Shown in pieces: positions 1 to 6,195 of a stretch of DNA of 6,455 nt. Source of the stretch: NBML01 sp029939535 (GTDB taxonomy: Bacteria; Desulfobacterota; Desulfobacteria; Desulfobacterales; Desulfobacteraceae). The stretch covers positions 1 through 6,455 of the forward strand of contig JAOZST010000203.1 of NCBI GenBank assembly GCA_029939535.1, given 5' to 3'. Position 1 is the first letter of the stretch, and every line of letters begins with the position of its first letter. The notes below the pieces were generated by a model. It was given only the letters and a program-made list of their open reading frames with translations. It was not told the origin of the DNA and did no database searches. Both the position numbers and the translations under genes were made by a program.

Positions 1-10
1 TAGAACCTGC

Positions 11-39
11 TTGACCTCAAGGTCCAACTGCCCTATTAT
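11..39 (+). promoter_or_regulatory. Candidate sigma70-type promoter for hslO
   Basis: A -35 box TTGACC (11-16) and a -10 box TATTAT (34-39) each match the consensus at 5 of 6 positions and are separated by exactly 17 bases. Transcription would start near 45-47, giving a leader of about 50 bases before hslO. A short inverted repeat, GACCT-CA-AGGTC (13-24), overlaps the -35 box and could be an operator or chance. No extended -10 TG is present. The call rests on sequence match alone. Confidence 0.5.
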
Positions 40-95
40 GGAGTTTCATATAAAATATGTCGCCATAATAACCCCAATGTGAAAAAGAAAACCCT

Positions 96-1016
96 ATGAT
101 TAAAAAAGATATTTTTAACAAAGATGTAAAAGCGCAATTTAAAGCCTCTGCTAAAGATCGGATGCACAGATTTGTCATGGCTGACAAGATGATAAAGGGG
201 GCTGTGGTTCATACCACCAGGATGGTCAATGAAATGCAGGCCAACCACGGGATTGGGCCTCTGGAAACCCTGGTGCTGGGCCAGGCCTATATTGCAGCGG
301 TTCTTATGTGTTCAGGACTTAAGGGCAAGGACAGGGTCAGTATGAATATCCAGTGCTCAGGTCCTGTAAAGGGGCTGGATGTGGAAGCCAATGTTTTTGG
401 TGAGGTAAGGGGGTATCTGAAAAATAATGAGATCCAGGTGGAAGATCCAAAGCAGATTAAGGGTTTATCCACTTTATTTGGTGCTGGTTTTTTAACCATT
501 ACAAAATATCTTGAAGATGCCAGTCCCTATTCAGGGCAGATTGCCCTTGAGCACGGCAGCATCGCTGAGGACCTGGCCGCTTATTTTTTACGGTCGGAAC
601 AGATTCCCACAGGATTCAAGCTCAGCGTTTTTTTTAATGAGCAGGACCTTGTTGAAGGCTCTGGCGGTATCTTTCTCCAGGCCATGCCGGGTGTGGCACC
701 TGAGAAAGTCATTGAAGCGGAAAAACAGCTCCAGAATATCCATTCCCTAGGACAGGTTTTTGCCAGGGGAACTTCTCCCCGGGAGTTGATTGAAAAGGAA
801 TTTGCAGGTCTTTCTCCCCGATTCCTTGACAGCTCCAGGGTGGAATTTTTTTGCAGATGTTCAAGGGAAAGAATGGAAAAATATCTTATAAACATGTCAT
901 CCCGTGAAATGGATGAGATCATGGAAAAAGGACCCTTTCCCCTGGAGGTTACCTGTCACCATTGCAATTCAATGTATTGGTTTTCCAAAGATGATCTGAT
1001 ATCTTTTTTAAATTAA
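96..1016 (+). CDS. hslO: Hsp33, redox-regulated molecular chaperone
   Basis: Hsp33 is a cytosolic holdase. With its cysteines reduced and holding zinc it is inactive; oxidation releases zinc, unfolds the linker and exposes a surface that binds unfolding proteins. The 306-residue product is slightly longer than E. coli Hsp33 (about 292). The N-terminal core starts near residue 22 (MHRFVMADK, matching the family's 'LHRY/F' start) and includes an 'AAYFLRSEQIPT' segment typical of the family. The C-terminal redox switch is intact: C253-x-C255 in 'FFCRCSRERM', and C287-x2-C290 in 'TCHHCNSMYWF', 31 residues apart. The start at 96 has only a purine-rich A/G tract upstream, not a clear Shine-Dalgarno, and the first 20 or so residues are a charged extension, so the exact start is less certain. 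It is separated from iorA by 115 bases with no obvious terminator. In an anaerobe it probably protects against oxygen or hypochlorous-type stress. Confidence 0.96.
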   Translation: MIKKDIFNKDVKAQFKASAKDRMHRFVMADKMIKGAVVHTTRMVNEMQANHGIGPLETLVLGQAYIAAVLMCSGLKGKDRVSMNIQCSGPVKGLDVEANVFGEVRGYLKNNEIQVEDPKQIKGLSTLFGAGFLTITKYLEDASPYSGQIALEHGSIAEDLAAYFLRSEQIPTGFKLSVFFNEQDLVEGSGGIFLQAMPGVAPEKVIEAEKQLQNIHSLGQVFARGTSPRELIEKEFAGLSPRFLDSSRVEFFCRCSRERMEKYLINMSSREMDEIMEKGPFPLEVTCHHCNSMYWFSKDDLISFLN

Positions 1017-1042
1017 ATCTATTATAAATAATTCTTATATGT

Positions 1043-1063
1043 TATAGCCATAAGGTGGCTATA
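1043..1063. promoter_or_regulatory. Perfect inverted repeat (operator or RNA hairpin) upstream of iorA
   Basis: TATAGCCA (1043-1050) and TGGCTATA (1056-1063) are perfect 8-bp complementary arms around a 5-base spacer TAAGG. No T-run follows on either strand, so this is not a standard intrinsic terminator. It lies in AT-rich DNA between hslO and iorA, 68 bases before the iorA start. The placement suits either an operator for a dimeric regulator of the iorA operon or a hairpin protecting or ending the hslO transcript. Only the symmetry is directly seen; the function is inferred. Confidence 0.5.
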
Positions 1064-1120
1064 TTAAAGCTACGCCAATGGGAAGGGCCCAGAATGAAAT
1101 CATTGTAAACGCCTCAAACC

Positions 1121-1126
1121 AAGGAG
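1121..1126 (+). promoter_or_regulatory. Ribosome binding site deciding the iorA start
   Basis: AAGGAG lies 5 bases before the ATG at 1132. The in-frame ATG at 1078 has no comparable site and would add 18 residues not resembling the family's N-terminus. This supports the 1132 start. Confidence 0.8.
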
Positions 1127-1131
1127 AACAA

Positions 1132-2982
1132 ATGCACAAACTTTTAAATGACAGCCCGGGAGAAAAAATCATGCTCCTGGGAAACGAAGCCATTGCAAGG
1201 GGTGCTGTGGAAGCTGGTGTGGCATTTGCCACCACCTATCCGGGCACACCCTCTTCTGAAATCTCCCTGAATCTTTTCCAGATGTCCCAGGAATCAGATC
1301 TTTATTTTGAATACAGCACCAATGAAAAGGTTGCCCTGGAAGTGGCTGCTGCTGCTGCAAATTCAGGTCTCAGGACCTTTTGCATGATGAAGCATGTGGG
1401 CTTGAATGTTGCTGCAGATCCTTTGATGACCCTGGCCTATGTTGGTGTCACAGGTGGTATGGTTATTTTAAGTGCAGATGATCCAGCCATGTTTTCCAGT
1501 CAGAATGAACAGGATAATCGATATTATGCCAAATTCGGGGGCCTGCCCATGCTTGAGCCTTCTTCTGTTGCCGAAGCCAAGGACATGATAAAGGAGGCTT
1601 TTGAACTTTCGGAATCCCTTGGTCAGCCGGTATTATTGAGGACTACCACAAGGATTAACCACTCCAATGCATTTGTAACTTTTGGAGAAATACAAAAACC
1701 TAAGACCCAGGGAAATTTTATCCGTGATCCCCATCGCTGTGTGACCGTTCCTGCAGTTGCCCGGGGGCTCCATGTAAAGCTTCTGGAAAAATTGGACAAG
1801 GCCACAGAGTCAGCTGAATCTTCAAAATTTAATTTTATCCAGGGAAAGGGCAAATTTGGTATTATCACCAACGGAGTAAGCTTTCATTATGCTGAAGATG
1901 CTGTAAAAGACCTTAATATTGAAGACCAGACCAGTATTCTGAGAATGGGATTTTCCAACCCCATGCCTGAAAAAATGATTAAAAACTTTTTAAAAAATTG
2001 CGAAAAAGTATTAATCATTGAAGAGGGTGAACCCTTTATGGAGGAATGTATCAAGGCCTTTGGCCAGGAAGCAGGGGTTGTCATTCCCATTAACGGAAAA
2101 ACCAAAGAACTTTTTTCCCGCCTTTCTGAGTATGACCCGGCCATGGTCCGGGAAAAGATGGCAGCCTATTTTAACATTGAATATACCCCTTCAGTAAAGC
2201 TGGACACGGCTGATATCCCTGAAATGCCCATGCGGCCACCTAATCTGTGCTCAGGCTGTTCCCACAGGGCCACCTTCTACGAAGTTAAGCAGGCTGCCAA
2301 AGACATGGATATTATCTGTCCCACGGATATTGGTTGCTATACCCTGGGTTTTCTGCCCCCATTGAGTATGGGTGATTTTGTCATCTGCATGGGTTCTTCC
2401 GTCAGTTCTTCCTGCGGATTCAGCCAGGCAAGCGAACAGAAAGTGGTATCCTTTATCGGGGATTCAACCTTTTTTCATTCCGGTATCACAGGACTTGTAA
2501 ACGCAGTTTTCAATAATCATAATTTTACCCTTGTTATCCTTGAAAATGATATCACGGCCATGACAGGACATCAGCCCCATCCTGGTGTTGATATGGAGAA
2601 ATTCGGACTTGAAGGGTATGGCCGAATCAATATTGAAAATCTGGTCAAAACTCTGGGTGTTAAACATGTATCTGTGGTCAAACCATTTAAGGTGAAAAAG
2701 AGTATTGAAACCATAAGGGAAGCCCTTGAATATAAAGGGGTATCAGTGATTATTTCCCATGAGCCCTGTGCCCTTTATGCAAAGAGTATGAAGATGCTGA
2801 AACCCCGGCCTTTCATGGTGTCGGATAAATGCATGGACCACAGGGACTGCATAAATAACATTGCCTGTCCCTCTTTTTATATTGAGGATAATAAGGTCAA
2901 GATTGATGCTGATACCTGTGTGGGCTGTGCTCTCTGTGCCCAGATCTGTCCTGAAAATGCCATCAGGCCTTTGAAAAAATAA
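1132..2982 (+). CDS. iorA: Indolepyruvate:ferredoxin oxidoreductase, alpha subunit
   Basis: This is the large catalytic subunit of the oxygen-sensitive cytosolic enzyme that oxidatively decarboxylates aryl-pyruvates with CoA to aryl-acetyl-CoA, CO2 and reduced ferredoxin (EC 1.2.7.8); it can also run in reverse. From the 1132 start it has 616 residues, normal for the family. In order: an N-terminal pyrimidine-binding thiamine-diphosphate domain (LLGNEAIARGAVEAG..TTYPGTPSSE), a middle domain, the conserved C373-SG-C376-SHR motif, the TPP/Mg2+ motif G443-D444-S445 to N472 (the GDS form usual for IorA), and a C-terminal ferredoxin domain. The second cluster motif is canonical: C596-x2-C599-x2-C602-x3-C606-P. 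The first is atypical: C567-x2-H570-x2-C573-x5-C579-P, with His where the second Cys is expected. An in-frame upstream ATG at 1078 is less likely because the Shine-Dalgarno AAGGAG precedes 1132. The beta subunit gene follows 13 bases downstream. Confidence 0.95.
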   Translation: MHKLLNDSPGEKIMLLGNEAIARGAVEAGVAFATTYPGTPSSEISLNLFQMSQESDLYFEYSTNEKVALEVAAAAANSGLRTFCMMKHVGLNVAADPLMTLAYVGVTGGMVILSADDPAMFSSQNEQDNRYYAKFGGLPMLEPSSVAEAKDMIKEAFELSESLGQPVLLRTTTRINHSNAFVTFGEIQKPKTQGNFIRDPHRCVTVPAVARGLHVKLLEKLDKATESAESSKFNFIQGKGKFGIITNGVSFHYAEDAVKDLNIEDQTSILRMGFSNPMPEKMIKNFLKNCEKVLIIEEGEPFMEECIKAFGQEAGVVIPINGKTKELFSRLSEYDPAMVREKMAAYFNIEYTPSVKLDTADIPEMPMRPPNLCSGCSHRATFYEVKQAAKDMDIICPTDIGCYTLGFLPPLSMGDFVICMGSSVSSSCGFSQASEQKVVSFIGDSTFFHSGITGLVNAVFNNHNFTLVILENDITAMTGHQPHPGVDMEKFGLEGYGRINIENLVKTLGVKHVSVVKPFKVKKSIETIREALEYKGVSVIISHEPCALYAKSMKMLKPRPFMVSDKCMDHRDCINNIACPSFYIEDNKVKIDADTCVGCALCAQICPENAIRPLKK

Positions 2983-2995
2983 TTGTAAGATAAGG

Positions 2996-3604
2996 ATGCA
3001 TAAAGATATGGAAACAACCAGACTGATAATCGTAGCAGTTGGCGGACAAGGCAATCTTCTGGCGTCCAAGGTGCTGGGCGAAGCAGCTTTGATTTCCGGG
3101 GTACCGGTGCGAATGAGTGAGATCCACGGCATGGCCCAGCGCGGTGGTGTAGTGGAATCGGCCATAGTATTCGGCAATGCCAGAAGTTCAATTATTTCAG
3201 ACGGAGAAGCTGATATTCTGCTTGGATTTGAACCGGCTGAAACCCTTAGAGCCATTAACCGATGCAGCAAAAAGACAATGGTGATTACCAATACCGCTAC
3301 CCTGCCGCCCTTTACCGTGTGTATAGGCAAGGGGGTTTATCCTGATGTGGAAAATGTAAAATCTCTGCTCAGGGATAAAACTGCCGGCCTTGTGGCCATT
3401 GATGCCATGAAACTGGCCAAGGAAGCAGGAAGCCCCATGAGTGTCAATATTGTTCTGCTTGGTGCTTTGATTCAGACAGGCACCCTGGGTTTTACCAGGG
3501 AAAATGTGATTGAGGCGATTAAGAGAAGGACCAAGCCAGCCTTCCTGGAAAAAAATCTCAAAGCCTTTGAACTGGGGTTTGAAGCAGCAGAAAAAAGCCG
3601 ATAA
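2996..3604 (+). CDS. iorB: Indolepyruvate:ferredoxin oxidoreductase, beta subunit
   Basis: This is the small subunit of IorAB, equivalent to the gamma domain of pyruvate/2-oxoacid:ferredoxin oxidoreductases, which forms the CoA-side part of the complex. The product is 202 residues, the normal size. It shows the family's glycine-rich start 'VAVGGQGNLLASKVLG' (GGQG at 16-19) and the signature 'EIHGMAQRGGVVES' (residues 42-55). No cysteine cluster is present, as expected, since the Fe-S clusters are in IorA. The start is not settled. ATG 2996 has AAGG directly abutting it, too close to act as its ribosome site. ATG 3008 would give 198 residues beginning METTRLIIVAVGGQG, which fits family N-termini well, but AAGG is then 12 bases away. 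The gene lies 13 bases after iorA and 25 before aroQ, so it is almost certainly cotranscribed. Confidence 0.94.
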   Translation: MHKDMETTRLIIVAVGGQGNLLASKVLGEAALISGVPVRMSEIHGMAQRGGVVESAIVFGNARSSIISDGEADILLGFEPAETLRAINRCSKKTMVITNTATLPPFTVCIGKGVYPDVENVKSLLRDKTAGLVAIDAMKLAKEAGSPMSVNIVLLGALIQTGTLGFTRENVIEAIKRRTKPAFLEKNLKAFELGFEAAEKSR

Positions 3605-3612
3605 CTAAACTT

Positions 3613-3619
3613 GGAAGGA
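3613..3619 (+). promoter_or_regulatory. Ribosome binding site for the GTG start of aroQ
   Basis: GGAAGGA lies 10 bases upstream of GTG 3630 in the iorB-aroQ gap. No in-frame ATG is available before the conserved INGPNLNMLG motif, so this site supports the GTG start. Confidence 0.65.
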
Positions 3620-3629
3620 CAAAACATAG

Positions 3630-4094
3630 GTGAGTTCAAAAAAAAAGACTGAAAAGCCATTGATCCATGTGATCAATGGTCCAAATCTTAATATGCTGGG
3701 CAAACGGGAGCCTGAAGTTTATGGCTCCCTGGGCCTGGATGAGATCAACCAGGGACTTGGGATGGCTGCCCAGGGCTTGGGTATTGAACTTGAATTTTTT
3801 CAGTCCAACCATGAGGGGATGATAGTTGACTGGATACAAAAGATTTTTAAAGAAAACCCCCTGGGCATTATCATAAACCCCGGGGCCTTTACCCACACCT
3901 CCGTGGCCCTGCGGGATGCCCTGCTTATTTTGTCCTGTCCCATTGTGGAGATCCATCTGTCAAACATACACAAACGGGAATCTTTCCGTCACAAATCCCT
4001 GCTGGCAGATATTGTAACGGGCCAGGTCATTGGATTCGGTCATTATGGTTACCACATGGCCCTTAACGCCATTCATCACCTGACCAATGTTTAG
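3630..4094 (+). CDS. aroQ: 3-dehydroquinate dehydratase, type II
   Basis: Catalyses 3-dehydroquinate to 3-dehydroshikimate (EC 4.2.1.10), the third step of the shikimate pathway to chorismate. It belongs to the type II family: small, dodecameric and without Schiff-base chemistry. The 154-residue product carries all the expected motifs: INGPNLNMLGKREPEVYG (15-32) with the flexible-loop Arg R26 and the catalytic Tyr Y31; INPGAFTHTSVALRDAL with N83; EIHLSNIHKRESFRHKS with the catalytic His H109 and the substrate-binding residues R116 and R120; and a 'GFGHYGYHMAL' C-terminal segment. Roles are assigned by alignment from memory with the M. tuberculosis enzyme. The start is GTG, with GGAAGGA 10 bases upstream. 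Codons 3-6 contain an A9 run. The stop is only 2 bases from the mqnB start, suggesting translational coupling. Confidence 0.96.
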   Translation: MSSKKKTEKPLIHVINGPNLNMLGKREPEVYGSLGLDEINQGLGMAAQGLGIELEFFQSNHEGMIVDWIQKIFKENPLGIIINPGAFTHTSVALRDALLILSCPIVEIHLSNIHKRESFRHKSLLADIVTGQVIGFGHYGYHMALNAIHHLTNV

Positions 4095-4096
4095 CT

Positions 4097-4885
4097 ATGC
4101 CTAACGTACTGATTCTTTGCGCCACTGAGTTTGAAATGGCCAGGTTCCTGGATCAGTATAATGGTCTGGTAAAACAAAAAATTCGATCCAGACTGACCCT
4201 GTATGCCAGTTCTGAATATTATGGTTCTAAATATTCTGGCAAAAAAAATTCCAATACCATGAACATGGCAGATTTTGAGGGCCAGACTGATTTTGACTGC
4301 ATGATTTCAGGTCCTGGTGTGTTTAACACGGCCCATGCCCTGTCCGTATATCTGGAGCAGAAAATTCCTGATATTATTCTTCATACTGGAATAGCCGGGG
4401 TGTTTACGTCTTCAGGGTTTGGTATCGGTGATATCGCCTTGGCTGACCAGGAAATATATGCCCATACAGGGGTGGGAAAAAATCCTTTTGGAAATTCCCC
4501 CCTGCCCTTTGATCTTATTGAAAAACAGCCCCTTACCCGCCAGGGAGTCTATATCTTTGATCAGGAACTTGTTGATAGATATTATAAAATTTTTATGGGA
4601 AAATACCGGATTGCCAGGGGCCGTTTTATAACAGTGTCATCCATCACGGACTCCCCTGGTCGCGCAGATGAAATTTTTACTGCCTGCTCTCCTGTAATGG
4701 AAGCCATGGAAGGGGCAGCTGCAGTTCATGTGGCAACTTTGTACCAGGTGCCTATACTGGAGATCCGGGCGGCTTCCAATTTCGTAGGGGAGAGGGACAG
4801 GGAGAAATGGAATTTTCCTCTGGCATGTCAACAGGTCAAAAATATCTGCGAAACTGTGATTTTTGAGAATAACCCGTTATTTTAA
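4097..4885 (+). CDS. mqnB: Futalosine hydrolase (menaquinone biosynthesis)
   Basis: A nucleosidase of the PNP/UDP phosphorylase-MTAN superfamily that cleaves hypoxanthine from futalosine to give dehypoxanthine futalosine (EC 3.2.2.26), a step of the chorismate-derived futalosine route to menaquinone. Visible features of the 262-residue product are: the N-terminal 'ILCATEFEM' with an acidic residue in the position of the MTAN general acid; the glycine-rich 'HTGIAGVF' (96-103); 'GDIALADQEIYAHTG'; the ribose-binding 'MEGAA' (204-208); and 'LEIRAASNFVGERDREKW' (221-238), whose SNxVGxRDR form distinguishes futalosine hydrolase from MTAN (SDxAD). It is longer than most MqnB proteins (about 220-230) because of a polar, Lys/Ser/Asn-rich stretch at about 27-62. 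ATG 4097 lies 2 bases after the aroQ stop and has no clear Shine-Dalgarno, so it is probably read by coupled re-initiation. No other menaquinone gene is in the window. An MTAN-like nucleosidase with another substrate is less likely. Confidence 0.9.
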   Translation: MPNVLILCATEFEMARFLDQYNGLVKQKIRSRLTLYASSEYYGSKYSGKKNSNTMNMADFEGQTDFDCMISGPGVFNTAHALSVYLEQKIPDIILHTGIAGVFTSSGFGIGDIALADQEIYAHTGVGKNPFGNSPLPFDLIEKQPLTRQGVYIFDQELVDRYYKIFMGKYRIARGRFITVSSITDSPGRADEIFTACSPVMEAMEGAAAVHVATLYQVPILEIRAASNFVGERDREKWNFPLACQQVKNICETVIFENNPLF

Positions 4886-4897
4886 AAGGGCAAATAA

Positions 4898-6049
4898 ATG
4901 GAAGAATTAATTTTGAATCAATATGATCTTTTTCTTGAAGATTTTAAGACCATCGTAAATATTGACTCCAGCAGTGGATATAGCCAGGGTATTGAGCAGG
5001 TGGCACGGTTTTTTGAAAAACGTTTTAAAGACATGGGTATGAAGGTCACCCTTTCTTTTCTGGGAGAGGAAAAAGTTCCCTGTCTGGAAGCTGTTAACAA
5101 ACCAGGCAGCACCCCCTATGACCTTATGCTCCTGGGCCATATGGATACAGTGTTTCCAAAGGGGGAAGCCAAAAAACGTCCCTTTTCTATTCAGAATGAT
5201 CAGGCTTTCGGGCCGGGCGTCTGTGACATGAAAGGGGGGCTTCTGGTGGTTCTCCATGTCCTTGAAACCCTGCACCACCAGGGTGTTATGGATCAATTGT
5301 CTTTATGTGTTTCCTTTAATGGGGATGAAGAGACCGGTTCCCGTGCCTCCAGGGAATGGATCATGGCCAATGCCAAGAAAAGCCAGCGGGTTTTTGTGTT
5401 TGAGCCCTGCAGGCCAGGCTATTGTTTTGTTGTCCAGCGTAAGGGTGGCGGCTGGTTCCAGGTGACGGCCAAGGGAGTTTCAGCCCATGCTGGTGCAGAT
5501 CCTGAAAAAGGGATTAATGCGGTTGTGGAGCTGGCCCACCAGACAATTGCCATTACTGGTTTGAACTCATTGGAAAAGGGGACATCTGCCCAGGTTACCG
5601 TGGTAAAAGGCGGGGATACAGTTAATATTATTCCCAATGAGGCCGCGGCATCGGTGGATGTTCGTATCGCAAAACAAGAAGAAAAAATTCGGGTGGAGTC
5701 GTTTTTTCATGCCCTGTCTAAAACTCCCCACTTAAACGGGGCTGAAATATTGGTTCAAGGCAGCATAGACCGCCCGCCCATGGAGTGTGGTCCTGAAGCC
5801 CAAAAGCTTTTTGATCTGATCCAGTCCACAGCTGCGGGACTGGGAATTGAGGCAAGTTCAATTTCCACGGGTGGTTGTTCAGATGGAAATTTTACCTCGG
5901 CCTGTGGGAAACCAACCATTGATGGTATGGGGCTTGTGGGAGCTAATTCCCACAGAGAAGACGAATATGTTGAGCTTTCCAGTATCAATAACATGGTCTC
6001 CCTGGTCTCCCGGGTTGTCAAATCTTTTGTATCCTCCTATGTAAAGTAA
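4898..6049 (+). CDS. M20 family metallopeptidase, glutamate carboxypeptidase (CPG2)-like
   Basis: A di-zinc hydrolase of the M20/ArgE/DapE/CPG2 family. The 383-residue product has the full ligand set: H81 (GHMDTVFP), bridging D110 (GPGVCDMKGG), catalytic base E144 and ligand E145 (NGDEETGS), E169 (VFEP) and H352 (NSHREDEYV). Spacings from H81 to E169 match carboxypeptidase G2 exactly (H112, D141, E175/E176, E200; H385), from memory of that enzyme. The inserted dimerisation domain covers about residues 180-290 (RKGGGWFQVTAKGVSAHAG..VNIIPNEA). Unlike Pseudomonas CPG2 there is no signal peptide, so it should act in the cytosol. Family members remove C-terminal Glu from folates or peptides, or deacylate amino acids; the real substrate cannot be read from sequence. 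ATG 4898 has AAAAGGG 7 bases upstream and lies 12 bases after mqnB. The last two codons and stop are inside a tandem repeat. Confidence 0.92.
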   Translation: MEELILNQYDLFLEDFKTIVNIDSSSGYSQGIEQVARFFEKRFKDMGMKVTLSFLGEEKVPCLEAVNKPGSTPYDLMLLGHMDTVFPKGEAKKRPFSIQNDQAFGPGVCDMKGGLLVVLHVLETLHHQGVMDQLSLCVSFNGDEETGSRASREWIMANAKKSQRVFVFEPCRPGYCFVVQRKGGGWFQVTAKGVSAHAGADPEKGINAVVELAHQTIAITGLNSLEKGTSAQVTVVKGGDTVNIIPNEAAASVDVRIAKQEEKIRVESFFHALSKTPHLNGAEILVQGSIDRPPMECGPEAQKLFDLIQSTAAGLGIEASSISTGGCSDGNFTSACGKPTIDGMGLVGANSHREDEYVELSSINNMVSLVSRVVKSFVSSYVK

Positions 6050-6100
6050 AATAAGATTAGGTAAAGCAAAATAAGAATAGGTGAAGTAAAATGGGAGGAT
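6041..6100 (+). repeat. Three-unit imperfect 20-bp tandem repeat over the peptidase stop codon
   Basis: Units lie at 6041-6060, 6061-6080 and 6081-6100. Units 1 and 2 differ at only 2 of 20 positions (7 and 17). Unit 3 matches over its first 12 bases with one change (GTGAAGTAAAAT versus GTAAAGTAAAAT) and then diverges into GGGAGGAT. Unit 1 supplies the last two codons and the TAA stop of the M20 gene. In unit 2 the equivalent stop is CAA. The first unit contains stops in all three forward frames. It probably arose by slippage duplication of the gene's 3' end. Confidence 0.75.
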
Positions 6101-6181
6101 TGTGTTGCAGAATATTATAGCCAAGCTTCTTCTCCGGAATCATAACCATTGAAAAAACCATTAAAATTAAGAAATCTCAAC

Positions 6182-6188
6182 AAAGGGG
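6182..6188 (+). promoter_or_regulatory. Ribosome binding site of the yajD-like gene
   Basis: AAAGGGG lies 7 bases upstream of ATG 6196. It fixes the start of the HNH gene, which otherwise has a non-conserved N-terminus. Confidence 0.7.
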
Positions 6189-6195
6189 AATTTAC

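Noticed and set aside
1..99. Open frame from the window edge ending at TGA 97-99, overlapping the hslO ATG, as a possible upstream gene tail (with TAG at 1-3 as pyrrolysine)
   Set aside because: A stop at 1-3, no start codon, no recognisable residues and only 31 codons. Another frame is equally open here, and the promoter-like boxes explain the region better. A pyrrolysine reading would have no support.
1043..1063. Intrinsic terminator for hslO
   Set aside because: The stem is good but no T-run follows on either strand.
1078..1131. 18-codon upstream extension of iorA from ATG 1078
   Set aside because: No ribosome site before 1078, a residue string unlike IorA N-termini, and a strong AAGGAG placed for ATG 1132.
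2743..3330. 195-codon open frame on the - strand across the iorA/iorB junction
   Set aside because: It lies antisense to two well-supported genes, its translation resembles no family I know, and it is explained by the codon pattern of the opposite strand.
6144..6167. Direct repeat ACCATT with 12-base period before yajD
   Set aside because: Six-base units, two copies only, in A-rich DNA; expected by chance.
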